From contig JBJXGE010000043.1 in NCBI GenBank assembly GCA_046154185.1, positions 62,001 to 126,000 of the forward strand: a stretch of DNA of 64,000 nucleotides, written 5' to 3'. The notes below the pieces were generated by a model. It searched no databases and was not told the origin of the DNA. It saw only the letters and a program-made list of their open reading frames with translations. This stretch comes from JBJXGE01 sp046154185. GTDB taxonomy: Bacteria > Planctomycetota > UBA8108 > UBA1146 > JAJFFE01. Below, piece by piece: positions 27,343 to 36,201 of this stretch. Every line of letters starts with the position of its first letter. Position 1 is the stretch's first letter. The position numbers and the translations under genes are program-made.

Positions 27343-30258
27343 CTACGGGCACGGAGCGGTTGTGACGCAGGTCAAAGCGTCCGCCGTCGGATCGGTACCG
27401 CATGTAATCGGACCCGGAGCCGGCGGAGGCGGTGAGCCCGGCACGAAGAGCGCGCTCAGGATCGTGATCGCGTCCGCGATGTTGTTCGAACCATCGTCGT
27501 TCGCGTCTGCCGATTTCGCGCAGCTCGGCGCGGGCGAACCCGGCACGAACAGCGACGAGAGCAGCGAGACGGCGTCCGCGATGTTCATCGAACCATCGCG
27601 GTTGACGTCACCACGACGGAAGTTCGGTCCGGTCGGTCCACCACCCGTGAAGCCGATCAGGTCGAAGATCTCGTCCAAGTGCGCAGCCGCGTCCGCGAGA
27701 CCGGCCGGCTCGATCGAGGTCGAGTAGACATCGCCCGCGCCCGGCGCGACGCCGTCGTCGTGCAGGTACAGGATCGCGACGTCGTAGTCGACGCCGGCGA
27801 CCGGCGACTCGATCACGAGCTCGGCGTTATCGCCGAGGAGGTCGAGGCCAGGACCGGCCGCCACCAGGTCATCCGTCCAGTCGTTACCGCCCTGGTCTTG
27901 CGTGTAAGCACTCGCGAAACCATCGAGCGTACTACCAGCGATGCCCGAAACCGACGTTACGAGATCGCCACCGTCAACCGCGCCACCGACACCGGAATTG
28001 ACGCCATCGATGGCCGACAGATCGGTGTCAGGCAGGAAGCCCCATAGGTCGCCGCCCTGAATGTAGGCGCCGTTGCCGCCAAGGACGCAGTCGCGAATCA
28101 GAGTCGCGATTTGCGCCGGGACGGCATCGTCATCCGGGAAGGTGCCGTTGTTGTAGATCCAGCCAACCGTAGGACAGCCGCTCACGACGTCGATCGCAGG
28201 CTCAATCTCGACATACGACAGCGACGCCGCCGTCAATGCCGCGACGTAAGCCGCTTGGCTGACGACCAAGCCGCCGCCCGCGGTGCCCTCGCCATTGACG
28301 AGCGCAACGTCGATGCCCGTCAGATCGATCGGAATGACCAGGTTCGTGGTCAGATCGCCAGTGCCGACTTCAAAGTCGAAGCCGCTGACCTGAAGGAAGT
28401 ACGACATCCCGGACGTGACCGGGAAACTGATCGCAAGACCGCCGGTGTTACACGCGACCGGCGCGAGCGCGCCGCAGGACGCATACGCGGCGATCCGCGT
28501 ATTGAAGAGACTGCCGAGCGTGTCGACAAACAGGATGCCCGTGGCGCCGGCATCGTACCGGAACCAAATGTCGAGCGGCGCCGTGATGCCACCGCAGGTC
28601 GGCACTGGGCCATCGTTCGTCGCACAGCCGGTGTCGAACGGCAGGTCGACGACATCGACGGCGATGATCGTCGCGGCGGCGCAGTTATCGTTCGCCGGCG
28701 GCGAAGTGCAGCCGTACGAAATGTCGAACGTGCCCGCAAAGCCAGCGGCGCCCGTGCCCCAGCTGCCGATACGGATCACATAGTCGCTGCCCGCCGTGGC
28801 GGAAAACGACGTCTGCGAAGTCAGCCCGCAGGGACCGCCGAAGTCGCCACTGCAGGCGATCTGCGTCAAGCCAGCGCAGGTACCCTCATAGATCACGAGG
28901 TCGCTGTCGAAGCCAGCGGCGCCAGCGCACAGGCTGACAAGGGCGTTGCCCGTCGTCGTCGCTTCGTAGGTCCACCACGCGTCGCGGGACATCGTGCCGA
29001 GGAACGTGCCGACGCACTGCGCGTCGTTGTACGGATCCGCGCTGGCCGCCGACGTCATGCCGGTCGTATCGAAGGCGTTTGAGCCGTCGACGGCGACGAA
29101 CGCCGTGGCGCACTCATCGCCCATCGGACCGACGATCGGCGCGCACGGACCAGCACCCGTGGCGGGCGCTCCGCCGGGCGCCGACAGAATGCTCTCAATG
29201 GCGTTCGCGAGCAGGTCGCGACCAGCCTGTGGATTCAATGCATCCGGTACTTCGCCAAGGACGATCGTTCGGCCAGAGTTCGCGCGAATGATCGCGGCCG
29301 AACCGCCGCCGAATTCGCCAATCACAGTTCCGCCGACCGCAGCGGTCATTTGGTCACCGTCGTCGAAGAAGCCGTTGCCGCCAGCGGCCACGGAAGCAAG
29401 TGCGTTCGGATCAGTCCATACCGCATCGGCGCAACTGGCTCCGCAGACGATCGCTTGCGGAACAGTGAAGCTGACCGCGGTGGCCACACCGAAGGCTGCG
29501 CGCAAGGCCGGGCTCGCATCGAGATCCCAGAACGCGAGCACCGCGGCACCACCGCCAGCGACGTAGCCGGTGATCGCCGTCTCCATGGCCGAACCAGCAG
29601 CGATGCCGAAGGCCGGCTCGTCGACGACGATCGCGTCCCAGGTTCCCGCCGCCAATTGGGTGACGAACGCAGCCTGCGTCGTGACGGACGTCGTGACGCC
29701 GGTCAGACCCAAGCAGTCGAGCGCCGCGCCCGACGAGTTGATTCCAGGCGGGTAGTACAGGTGGAGAATCCCACCGACCGACGGCGGTGTGACCGTAATG
29801 TCAAAGCTGCCGACGAAGCCCGGATCACCGGCACCCCAGCTACCGATACGAATGTAGTAGTTCGTCGCGGGAGCCGAAACGAAGGTCAACTGAGAGACGA
29901 AACCGGGGCACTCATCTCCAGCACAGGCAACTTGAACGAGTGCGCCGCAACCACCAGTGGCGTCGTACACCACCAGATCGCTATCGAAACCCGGAGATCC
30001 AACGCAAAGGTCCACCGCGGTGACCCCGCCCGGCCCGGAGTTCCAAATCCACCAACCATCCCGATCCATTGTCCCGATGGTCGGACACGGAACTGCAGAG
30101 TACGCTTCCGCGCTCGTAGCGAGCGTCAGCACCGTCGTATCCAACGGGTTGTTGCCAGTCACAGCAGGAACCGCACCTGCACACTCATCGCTTTGTGCCG
30201 ACACTTGCACGGTGCAAGCGAGCACGAGAGCCAGCGGAAGGAAAAGTTTTCTAGACAA
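27343..30258 (-). CDS. Large secreted protein with PPC-like domains and C-terminal dockerin-like module
   Basis: About 971 residues from the TTG at 30258, with AAGGAG six bases upstream; the frame stays open upstream without a signal. A signal peptide (KLFLPLALVLACTVQVSAQ) is followed by three pre-peptidase (PPC)-like beta domains of about 130 residues, each opening with a D(E/N)CA segment (SDECAGAVPAV, GDECATAFVAV, ANDNCAAATII) and ending in strands such as YYIRIGSWGAGDPGFVGSFD. Between and after them are two segments of ThuA/DJ-1-like character (ILHLYYPPGINSSG; FVTQLAAGTWDAIVVDEPAF) and IDVALVNGEGTAGGGLVVSQ. The dockerin-like module at the end has DVNRDGSMNIAD, DANDDGSNNIAD, CGTDPTADALTC. 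Probably a surface adhesin or complex subunit. Confidence 0.82.
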   Translation of the reverse strand: MSRKLFLPLALVLACTVQVSAQSDECAGAVPAVTGNNPLDTTVLTLATSAEAYSAVPCPTIGTMDRDGWWIWNSGPGGVTAVDLCVGSPGFDSDLVVYDATGGCGALVQVACAGDECPGFVSQLTFVSAPATNYYIRIGSWGAGDPGFVGSFDITVTPPSVGGILHLYYPPGINSSGAALDCLGLTGVTTSVTTQAAFVTQLAAGTWDAIVVDEPAFGIAAGSAMETAITGYVAGGGAAVLAFWDLDASPALRAAFGVATAVSFTVPQAIVCGASCADAVWTDPNALASVAAGGNGFFDDGDQMTAAVGGTVIGEFGGGSAAIIRANSGRTIVLGEVPDALNPQAGRDLLANAIESILSAPGGAPATGAGPCAPIVGPMGDECATAFVAVDGSNAFDTTGMTSAASADPYNDAQCVGTFLGTMSRDAWWTYEATTTGNALVSLCAGAAGFDSDLVIYEGTCAGLTQIACSGDFGGPCGLTSQTSFSATAGSDYVIRIGSWGTGAAGFAGTFDISYGCTSPPANDNCAAATIIAVDVVDLPFDTGCATNDGPVPTCGGITAPLDIWFRYDAGATGILFVDTLGSLFNTRIAAYASCGALAPVACNTGGLAISFPVTSGMSYFLQVSGFDFEVGTGDLTTNLVIPIDLTGIDVALVNGEGTAGGGLVVSQAAYVAALTAASLSYVEIEPAIDVVSGCPTVGWIYNNGTFPDDDAVPAQIATLIRDCVLGGNGAYIQGGDLWGFLPDTDLSAIDGVNSGVGGAVDGGDLVTSVSGIAGSTLDGFASAYTQDQGGNDWTDDLVAAGPGLDLLGDNAELVIESPVAGVDYDVAILYLHDDGVAPGAGDVYSTSIEPAGLADAAAHLDEIFDLIGFTGGGPTGPNFRRGDVNRDGSMNIADAVSLLSSLFVPGSPAPSCAKSADANDDGSNNIADAITILSALFVPGSPPPPAPGPITCGTDPTADALTCVTTAPCP

Positions 30259-31120
30259 AGTGCACTCCTTAGAGATTACCTGAACCACTTGTTGCCACTC
30301 CGGTCGGCGCGAAATCACTTCCGGACGTCGAACGCGCCGGAGTCCAACCCAGCATCAGACTCTTGCTCCTCTGGCATGTCCCCTCGCAAGCCGGTTCTTC
30401 ACTGAATACCGGTTGCGCCCAGGGGTCACGCCCTGCCCTCCATTCGCATCCTCCATTCTCGAAAGACCCGTATGCCGTCTCGACGTTTCCAACTCGCGGT
30501 GCGAAAGCGTTACTCACCCCCGAGGCGAGCCGCGTTACAAGCGCAAGCAAGACTGCTGTTTCTGTCGTCGTTCCGCGGTCAACGCGCCGCGAAATTTTCA
30601 ACGCGATACGGACAACGTCACCGATTCGCATGTTTGTCGATTCGCAGTCTGCCCGAAACGAACATTCGAGCGCACGCTGCGATTGCGCGATCCACATGCG
30701 ACATCAAGAAGTTGCCCGTAGGAATTGAGCCCTGCTGCTAGACACACGCCAGCGTCCGTGCAGCAGAATTTACCTGAATTCGCGATCACTCGCGTCCCAT
30801 GACGAGCGCCTATGGTAGCACTCGGTCGGTCCTTGGCAACGGCGATTTCTCGGGCGAACGCGATCGATGGGCGCGGAGCTTCGGCTCGAACCCGCCTTGC
30901 AGGAATCAGGCCCGCGTCAGCTACCGAAAAACGCCGACCGAAGGCGCGCTCACGCACCAGCTCCGTCGTCCGAGCTTCGCCTCACGTATGACCTTACAAT
31001 CGGTATCACCCAGGCGCTTGGCGCTCTACCGAAACGTCTCGAGCGCGATCAAGACCGGGGCGCCGGCATTTCACCAAGCACCCCGAGGTCGATGAACCAC
31101 CATGCGAGTGATGCCGAGAC
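30259..31120. other. Long intergenic region without a supported gene
   Basis: About 860 bases, the longest gene-poor stretch in the window. Open frames exist on both strands but none shows family similarity, a signal peptide or a ribosome site. It holds the promoter of the gene at 27343-30258. Next to it is the decayed dockerin copy, so part of the region may be the remains of a lost secreted-protein gene. Confidence 0.5.
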
Positions 31121-31232
31121 GCAGGGCGGTGTGCACGCCAGCGTGTCGATCGTCGGATCGGAACCGCAAGTCGTGGGCGGCGAGCCCGGCACTCAGCATG
31201 TAAACCACATCCGCGATGTTCACGGTGCGGCG
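31121..31232 (-). pseudogene. Decayed dockerin-like module fragment
   Basis: On the minus strand one frame reads TVNIADVVYMLS and a second frame, shifted by one base, continues VPGSPPTTCGSDPTIDTLACTPPC. Together these are the second half of the dockerin-like module seen intact in neighbouring genes (compare FVPGSPPPPAPGPITCGTDP in the gene at 27343), with the codons for the LF step lost. No start or intact reading frame joins them. It begins six bases after the stop of the membrane-protein gene at 31238-31741. Confidence 0.7.
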
Positions 31233-31237
31233 TCGTG

Positions 31238-31741
31238 TCACCGATTCGCGAACTGCGTCGGCGCGATGGCGCGCGTGAAGTAAAGGATGAGCGAGTTGTC
31301 GATGATCTCGATGACGAAGGTCGCGACCACCGCCCAACCGACCAGGGCGCCCATCATTCCTTCGAGCACACAGTAGCCGAGGACAATCGTCGATCCGGCG
31401 GAGAACGGCAGGCTCGCGAACAAGAATTTTCGAAACAGCTCGACATCGCGGCGGCGACACAGGATTTGTTGAACGAGCCCGCGGTGGAGCAGCAGCACGC
31501 CGTAGAGTTGGAACACAGCGGCGGTGTAAATCGAGTCCGGTACTTCGAGAATCTCGAGCGTCAGTCGCGGCGCGCAGAGAAAGAAGAGTCCGAGTCCGCA
31601 CTCGAGCACGACGGTGCCGAGCCACCGATATGTCGAGAACAATAAGCGCACCGCAGATCGCTCCGCGCCGGTCAATGCCCGGCCGCTCGCAGTGCGATCG
31701 CAGTTCGGCAGATCCGTCCGCATCGATGTTTCGGCTCTCAT
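31238..31741 (-). CDS. Small integral membrane protein of unknown function
   Basis: A 167-residue protein starting in an ATGA overlap with the FAD oxidoreductase gene. Four hydrophobic segments are visible (LGTVVLECGLGLFFLCAP; YTAAVFQLYGVLLLHRGLV; FSAGSTIVLGYCVLEGMMGA; LVGWAVVATFVIEIIDNSLI). No family is recognised. It is the last gene of the lipid operon on the minus strand. A role in handling or placing the lipid product in the membrane is possible. The protein at 42576-43067 has the same size and helix count. Confidence 0.75.
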   Translation of the reverse strand: MRAETSMRTDLPNCDRTASGRALTGAERSAVRLLFSTYRWLGTVVLECGLGLFFLCAPRLTLEILEVPDSIYTAAVFQLYGVLLLHRGLVQQILCRRRDVELFRKFLFASLPFSAGSTIVLGYCVLEGMMGALVGWAVVATFVIEIIDNSLILYFTRAIAPTQFANR

Positions 31742-33045
31742 GTCGAACTCCTCTCAAGAGTGTTGTTGGGTGTTCGCGCTGGCGCCGCGACGGCGGCGCA
31801 GAAGCGCGCCCAGTAAGTCGTCAAGAACACATCGTTGGGATCCAAAGCGTGACGCAACGCGACAAAGTCCGAGAAGCGCGGCAAGTTGCAGCTCACGGCC
31901 AACGCGCGCGCCGACGCGACGTGGTACTTGCCCCAATGCGCCCGCGGATTGAAGCGCGCAAGTGTTTCCCAAGGTCCTGCGAACATCTGCTCGGGTGAGT
32001 GCGGGTCGTGTCCGTAGTGGATGAAATTGATGCGGAACGACGCGCGGCGGTAGCCGGGATTCAGCCAATAACGGCTCGCCGGCGCGGTATAGAACTCGAC
32101 TGGCAAAGTCGGAAACGAGTGCAGCCCGCCGCGCTCAAAAGACTCCGCCACTGCCGCCATCGCCGGCTCGGCACACTCGATCGGCAGCCAAAGTTCCGAA
32201 TACACATGTGGGAGTCGGCGCAAACTCAAACCCTCGTCTTGCGGTAACACATCGCACCACGGTCCGCGAAATCGACGGCTAGCGCGACTCACGAACAGCC
32301 GCCAGAGCGGACGGGCGACAAGATTGCGCGCCCGGCTGCCGATGAAATTCGCGGCGTTGGCGAGATGCTGAGTCAACGGCGATAGACGCTCGACGCCGAC
32401 GGCGCGGTCGAGCCGCGCGGTCCGATCGGCGCGCCAGAGGCGACAAGCCGCGATTCCCGGATACCACAGCGCCCGCGCGTAATCGCTCTCCTCCGCGATG
32501 CGCGCGAAGTTCGCGTGGAGCGTCGCGAAATCGCAATACTCCTCGGTGCCGGCGACGCCGAAGCTCGGCACGCAGTCGAGCGTGATCGCGGTGATCACGC
32601 CGAGGAGTCCAAGTGATACTCCGGCGGCGTCGAACCACGGATGGTCGCGATCTATATCGACGACTGCTCCCGTCGCCGTGACGATCCGCAGCCGAGCGAC
32701 GCTCGCGCCGAAGCCGTAGCGCAGCGATCCGCCCTCGGAGCCGGTGGCGACGAAACCGGCCGCTGTCTGCGCCGTTATGCCGCCAAGATTCGGGAGTGCC
32801 AGGCCGCGGGACTCGAGATGATGACAAAGATCCGTGAGCACGACGCCGGCTTCGACCTCGACGCGGTCTCCGGGTAGATCGCGTATCGCGCGCAGACGAT
32901 CGAGTGAAATGGCGCTACCGGTCGTCGCGTAAGCGGCCGGTGCCGAGTGACGAGAACCGACGACGCGCAAACCAACCCCAGACCGTGCCGCCGCGCGGAC
33001 CAGTTCGACGACTTCCGCTTCATTGGCGGGCCGACGAATTTTCAC
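31738..33045 (-). CDS. FAD-linked oxidoreductase, aldonolactone-oxidase (ALO) type
   Basis: A 435-residue protein starting at a GTG in a GTGA overlap with the oxoamine synthase gene. The N-terminal half is a PCMH-type FAD-binding domain (LRVVGSRHSAPAAYATTGSA, GGITAQTAAGFVATGSEG). The C-terminal half is the ALO substrate domain ending with RFNPRAHWGKYH, where the HWGK motif is diagnostic. Enzymes of this type oxidise aldonolactones or sugar alcohols, and some oxidise other alcohols. In this operon a sugar lactone is not obvious. It might oxidise a hydroxyl in the lipid or its head group, which is inference. Confidence 0.85.
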   Translation of the reverse strand: MKIRRPANEAEVVELVRAAARSGVGLRVVGSRHSAPAAYATTGSAISLDRLRAIRDLPGDRVEVEAGVVLTDLCHHLESRGLALPNLGGITAQTAAGFVATGSEGGSLRYGFGASVARLRIVTATGAVVDIDRDHPWFDAAGVSLGLLGVITAITLDCVPSFGVAGTEEYCDFATLHANFARIAEESDYARALWYPGIAACRLWRADRTARLDRAVGVERLSPLTQHLANAANFIGSRARNLVARPLWRLFVSRASRRFRGPWCDVLPQDEGLSLRRLPHVYSELWLPIECAEPAMAAVAESFERGGLHSFPTLPVEFYTAPASRYWLNPGYRRASFRINFIHYGHDPHSPEQMFAGPWETLARFNPRAHWGKYHVASARALAVSCNLPRFSDFVALRHALDPNDVFLTTYWARFCAAVAAPARTPNNTLERSST

Positions 33046-34268
33046 TGCGGGACTTTCGCTCGCGCCTCGGCGTGGAACACGCCGAGTTCATTGCCGATTG
33101 CTTTGACCGCCTCGATGACGCGCGTGAGATCCGACTCGCTGTGCGCGGCCGTGACGTTGCAGCGCAAGCGCGCGTGGCCGAGCGGCACGCCCGGATAGAT
33201 AAACGGCAACAAGATCACATGCGCCTCGTGGAAGAGTCGCGCGCCAAAGGTCATCGTGAGCGCCTCGTCGCCGAGCAGGATCGGACACACGTGGGCGACG
33301 CTCGCGCCGAGCTCACAACCGAGCGCGCGGAGACCGCCGCGTAATATTTCCTGATTGCGCGCGAGCCGCGGTCGCAACGCAGTGTCGTGCTCTACGAGTT
33401 CGAGCGCCGCGAGCGCGCCAGCGACTTGCGCCGCAGGCAACGACGCCGAGAACACGAACGACCGCGCAGACAACTTGAGAAACTCGATGAGATCCTTACC
33501 AGCGCACACGAATCCGCCGACGCCGCCGAATACTTTCGAGAAGGTGCCGACGAGAATATCGATGCGCTCCGCGACTCCGGCGTGCTCGGCGGCGCCGCGG
33601 CCGTGGGCGCCGAGCGCACCGATGCCATGGGCGTCGTCGACGAGGAGCGGCGTGTGTTGCTCCGCGCATACTCGCACCAGCTCCGGAAGCGGCGCGAGAT
33701 CGCCGTCCGCGCCGTAGAGGCCTTCGACCACGGCGAGCTTCTGCGTGCGATCCGAGCCGACCAAGATGCGCTCGAGCGCGCTGACACTATTGTGCCGGAA
33801 GAACCGCTCTTCGAGCTCGGGCGCGGCGCCCTTCGCGAGCGTCACGCCATCGAGAATGCTTGCGTGCGCCTGGTTGTCGAGCGCGACCAACGAAGCATTG
33901 CCGAGATAAGCCGAGAGCACGCCGACGAGTGCTTGATAGCCCGAGGGAAAAACGGCACAGGCTTCGTAACCAAGCCACCGCGCAAGTCGCTCCTCGAGTT
34001 CTTCGTGGAGGATGCACGTCGCTTGCAGTCGCGACGAGCCGAGGCCAGTGCCGAACCGTTCGATCGCGGCCGCCGCCGCGCGTTTGACTTCGACATGCTG
34101 CGAGAGGCCGAGGTAGTCGTTCGAAGTGAAATTCAGATACTCACGCCCGCCAATCGTCACGCGCGGGCCGACGTTGCTGAACGGCCGAAAGTACGGGAAC
34201 ACACCGGCTGCTTGCGCTTGGCGCGCGAGTCCGAGCATTTCACGCGTCGCGTCATGGAGCCACGACAT
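33042..34268 (-). CDS. PLP-dependent alpha-oxoamine synthase, serine palmitoyltransferase-like
   Basis: A 408-residue fold-type I PLP enzyme. GVFPYFRPF at the N-terminus followed by LNFTSNDYLGL resembles bacterial serine palmitoyltransferases, which carry YPYFRP at this place. The DDAHG motif and the Schiff-base lysine (Lys245 in VGTFSKVFGGVGGFV) are intact. The family joins an acyl thioester to an amino acid with loss of CO2: serine gives 3-ketosphinganine, alanine or glycine give other aminoketones. A KDSR-like reductase in the same operon favours serine or a similar amino acid and a sphingoid-type product. BioF and KBL functions are less likely given the neighbours but cannot be excluded. 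Confidence 0.87.
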   Translation of the reverse strand: MSWLHDATREMLGLARQAQAAGVFPYFRPFSNVGPRVTIGGREYLNFTSNDYLGLSQHVEVKRAAAAAIERFGTGLGSSRLQATCILHEELEERLARWLGYEACAVFPSGYQALVGVLSAYLGNASLVALDNQAHASILDGVTLAKGAAPELEERFFRHNSVSALERILVGSDRTQKLAVVEGLYGADGDLAPLPELVRVCAEQHTPLLVDDAHGIGALGAHGRGAAEHAGVAERIDILVGTFSKVFGGVGGFVCAGKDLIEFLKLSARSFVFSASLPAAQVAGALAALELVEHDTALRPRLARNQEILRGGLRALGCELGASVAHVCPILLGDEALTMTFGARLFHEAHVILLPFIYPGVPLGHARLRCNVTAAHSESDLTRVIEAVKAIGNELGVFHAEARAKVPQ

Positions 34269-36201
34269 TGGAACTCCGTTTCGGCGCGACGCTCGTTTCG
34301 AAGCGACGCATGAGGTTGTCGGCGAATGCGACGCCGCGATCCAGTAGCACGACTTGCCCGGTCATCGCATCGAGGAGGCCGCTCGCGATCCCGAGCGCAG
34401 CCGCGCCAACGGCGTCCGCCTCGATGAAATACTCGTCACCGTGCTGTGCGCGCAGATAGGGCTCGAACTCGGAGCCGAAGGTGGCCACGAGCGCGCGCGT
34501 CGAGACGGGTCGTGAGCGCAGAATATTCACCGTGCCGCCGCCTTCCTCGTACAGTTCCTTGGCGATGTAGCGACACAACGTTTCCAACACTTTCTTGCAC
34601 GCGGCGACGATGTCATAGCCAGGGTAGTAGGTGTCCGGACCGTCGCAGGAAGTCCCGAGCGTGTAGCGCGGGTAGACGCCGAAGCACTCGCGGATGGCCT
34701 GGAGGTATCCGACGAGCGGCCAAGCCGAGTACTCGAGGCTGCGCAAGAGTGACTTCTTGTCGTAGTCGGCAAGCCCGCCGACCACCGACGCGAACGCGAC
34801 GTTGCTGACGAATACATCGACACGATCGTGCGCGGCGCGGATCTCCGCGAGCACGCGCTCCGTGTCGGCTTCGTTCGAGGCATCGGCTTCGACGATGCGC
34901 GGCGGACGTCCGCCGCGCGCCGCGAAAGCGCGCCGCACATCCGCTTCGTCGGCGGAGCCCCACCGATGCGTGAGCCACACCTGCGCGCCCCGCGCCGCGA
35001 ACGCAAGACCGATCGCGAGCCCAACGCCTTGCGTGCCGCCAGTGACGAGCACCGCTTGGCCGTCGAAACGATTCGGGATCAGGTCGTCGCGACCACCTCG
35101 CCCCGCGTCGCCGCCCACAAGAGGTCGACCAGACCGTTGATGTTCGTCAGTTTCGACAGCGCACTGCGCGGCACCTTCACGCGCAGCTCGCGCATGCTGC
35201 ACGATACGACCTCCACAATGTCGAGACTCGTCGCACCGAGTTCCGCCATCGAGCGTTCCGCGTCGATCCGGCTCGGCTCGACCTCCAAGATGTCGATCAT
35301 GTTGGTCTTCACGACCTCGAACACTTGCTCCCGTGTTGCCATCAGATTCCGCTCCCTTCAAAGCTTGTGGTTGTGGTGATGCGGGGGACGGCGGCGACGC
35401 GAGCCCAAGCTGGCGTCGACGATCGAAGAGCCGCATCATCGTGTCGGCGAACGCCATCCCCTTGTCGACTTGAATGATCTGTCCTGACAGGACGTCAAAG
35501 AGTCCGCTCGCCAGCGCGAGCACGGCGGCGCCGATTTCCGCCGGATCGACGAAGTATTCGGCACCCGCGAACTGGCGCAGGAACGACTCATACTCCGCCC
35601 CGAAAATTTCTTCGACCGCGTTGGTCAGCACATTGCGCGTTCGAACGATGTTGATGCGCGTGTCGGCGCCGACAAAACGCGCGGCGAGATAACGGCAAAA
35701 GGTCTCCATGACGGCTTTTGAGACCGCGACGAATTCGTAGTTTGAAAAATAGCGATCCGCGCCGTCACTCGAAATCCCGACCACGTAACGCGGAAGGCAG
35801 CCGAAGATGCGTTGCGACTGCTGCAGGTAACCGACGAGCGGCCACGCGCTGTACTCGATGCTCCGGAGGAGCGAACGCCGCCGATGCTGTGCGAGTCCGC
35901 GCGCGGGTTCGACGACACACACATTGCTGACGAAGACTTCGATACGCGCGTGGCGCGAGTGGATGCGCTCGAGGAGCGCGACGGTCTCATCGTCCCGCGC
36001 GACATCCGCTTCGACGATCTCCGGCTCAGGCGCGCCGCCGGCGCGGAAAGCGGCGCGCACCGCGCTCTCGTCCGCCGAGCCCCACTTATGAGTCAAATAG
36101 ACGTGGGCGCCCACGTGACCGAATGCGAGTCCGATCGCGAGACCGATGCCTTGCGTGCCGCCCGTGACGAGCACGGCTTTACCGCGCAGGTCATTCAGCA
36201 T
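34252..36201 (-). CDS. Two tandem FabI/FabL-type enoyl-ACP reductase domains in one uninterrupted frame
   Basis: The frame runs without a stop for 649 residues from ATG 36201. It has two SDR domains: about residues 1-275 (AVLVTGGTQGIGLAIGLAFG) and about 375-649 (AVLVTGGTQGVGLAIGLAFA). Both have Tyr and Lys separated by six residues (YEFVAVSK and YDIVAACK), the spacing of FabI/FabL enoyl reductases rather than the YxxxK of FabG. The roughly 90-residue linker is Gly/Arg-rich and lies opposite a complete ACP gene in another frame. The second domain has no ATG, GTG or TTG at its natural start; a CTG at 35082 overlaps the ACP stop. So either this is one fused protein, or two genes with a lost stop and a CTG start. 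Confidence 0.75.
   Translation of the reverse strand: MLNDLRGKAVLVTGGTQGIGLAIGLAFGHVGAHVYLTHKWGSADESAVRAAFRAGGAPEPEIVEADVARDDETVALLERIHSRHARIEVFVSNVCVVEPARGLAQHRRRSLLRSIEYSAWPLVGYLQQSQRIFGCLPRYVVGISSDGADRYFSNYEFVAVSKAVMETFCRYLAARFVGADTRINIVRTRNVLTNAVEEIFGAEYESFLRQFAGAEYFVDPAEIGAAVLALASGLFDVLSGQIIQVDKGMAFADTMMRLFDRRRQLGLASPPSPASPQPQALKGAESDGNTGASVRGREDQHDRHLGGRAEPDRRGTLDGGTRCDESRHCGGRIVQHARAAREGAAQCAVETDEHQRSGRPLVGGDAGRGGRDDLIPNRFDGQAVLVTGGTQGVGLAIGLAFAARGAQVWLTHRWGSADEADVRRAFAARGGRPPRIVEADASNEADTERVLAEIRAAHDRVDVFVSNVAFASVVGGLADYDKKSLLRSLEYSAWPLVGYLQAIRECFGVYPRYTLGTSCDGPDTYYPGYDIVAACKKVLETLCRYIAKELYEEGGGTVNILRSRPVSTRALVATFGSEFEPYLRAQHGDEYFIEADAVGAAALGIASGLLDAMTGQVVLLDRGVAFADNLMRRFETSVAPKRSSNVVAP
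35079..35342 (-). CDS. Acyl carrier protein
   Basis: An 87-residue acidic four-helix carrier protein. The phosphopantetheine site is Ser39 in ELGATSLDIVEVV. It starts at ATG 35342 with GGGAG upstream, and ends at TGA 35079. The whole gene lies inside the open frame of the two-domain enoyl reductase, in a different frame. It probably carries the growing chain made by the AT, KS, KR, DH and ER of this operon and may deliver it to the oxoamine synthase, and the HCS branch reactions would also use it. It is the only ACP in the window, whereas HCS pathways commonly use a separate donor ACP. Confidence 0.9.
   Translation of the reverse strand: MATREQVFEVVKTNMIDILEVEPSRIDAERSMAELGATSLDIVEVVSCSMRELRVKVPRSALSKLTNINGLVDLLWAATRGEVVATT

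Noticed and set aside
30269..30697. A 142-codon minus-strand frame in the long gap
   Set aside because: No similarity, no signal peptide and no ribosome site; it overlaps other frames of similar length.
33042..34268. 8-amino-7-oxononanoate synthase (BioF) for biotin
   Set aside because: No other biotin gene is near. The FPYFRPF opening and a KDSR-like reductase in the operon fit an SPT-like role better.
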